Positions 6,401-6,501 of a DNA stretch of 6,501 nucleotides are shown here, in pieces. The DNA lies in assembly GCF_915069625.1 (NCBI RefSeq), contig NZ_CAJZFD010000116.1, forward strand, positions 1 through 6,501, in the 5' to 3' direction. Numbering within the stretch: the stretch's first letter is position 1; every line of letters begins with the position of its first letter. This DNA is from an uncultured Veillonella sp. (GTDB lineage Bacteria; Bacillota; Negativicutes; Veillonellales; Veillonellaceae). A model generated the notes under the pieces. The model was given only the letters and a program-made list of their open reading frames with translations, searched no databases and had not been told where the DNA came from. The position numbers were made by a program, and so were the translations under genes.

Positions 6401-6501
6401 TTTTTTTTTTTAGACACAGTCTCACCATATTGCCCAGGCTGGTCTCCATCTCCTGAACTCAAGCAATCCTTCTGCCTCAAGCCTCCCCAAGTGCTGATGA
6501 T
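6401..6501 (-). mobile_element. Primate Alu SINE fragment (host DNA at contig end)
   Basis: From the T-run at 6401-6411 to the end, the sequence follows the reverse complement of an Alu element, with landmarks CTCACCATATTGCCCAGG, CAGGCTGGTCTC, CTCAAGCAATCCT and CAAGTGCTG. On the minus strand it reads CAGCACTT, GGGAGGC, GCTTGAG, GAGACCAGCCTGGGCAA and GTGAGAC, then an A-run. The CTCAAGCAATCC and TTGCCCAGGCTGG variants resemble an old AluJ-like copy or free left monomer more than a young AluY. No bacterial explanation fits. The element is cut by the window's right edge. Assignment is from memory of the consensus; the exact subfamily is uncertain. Confidence 0.9.

Noticed and set aside
1..6501. 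CRISPR array, tRNA or rRNA genes, toxin-antitoxin or defence system
   Set aside because: No regularly spaced repeats, no tRNA/rRNA signatures and no extra coding regions that could encode such a system were seen.

Overview
The window looks like chromosome of a low-GC, Gram-positive-related bacterium. The protein character and gene content would fit a Negativicute such as Veillonella, but that genus is a guess from familiarity, not a search result. The last ~100 bases are a different matter: they read as a primate Alu repeat. The sequence is therefore probably a bacterial contig with host DNA joined at one end, as expected from a human-associated sample.

Layout. Positions 1-589 hold no gene. 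They are AT-rich and contain a perfect parS centromere site (240-255), a run of degenerate short repeats, an inverted repeat, a strong sigma-70-type promoter (TTGACA-N17-TATACT, 422-450) and a ~130-nt leader ending in a terminator-like hairpin. A one-carbon/methionine operon follows on the + strand: a free-standing MetH reactivation protein (590-1357), a second perfect parS site directly after its stop codon (1358-1373), a three-module cobalamin-dependent methionine synthase lacking its own reactivation domain (1407-3842), a 122-base gap with a long-range inverted repeat, and a MetF-type methylenetetrahydrofolate reductase (about 3968-4825). Two strong hairpins, usable as bidirectional terminators, separate metF from the convergent rsmG (5061-5813, minus strand). 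Beyond rsmG there are about 590 bases of AT-rich sequence with no gene, whose strand composition changes sharply near 6185, and then the Alu segment.

How the genes work together. MetF makes 5-methyltetrahydrofolate. MetH passes that methyl group through cobalamin to homocysteine, giving methionine. The upstream protein reductively remethylates cob(II)alamin with S-adenosylmethionine when MetH becomes inactive. The two parS sites and rsmG (in many Firmicutes a neighbour of parA/parB and the origin) suggest an origin-proximal location, although no convincing DnaA boxes were seen. I found no wholly new system. The points most worth checking are the Alu junction, the parS pair inside a metabolic operon, and the two possible structured RNA elements (metH-operon leader and metF upstream region).
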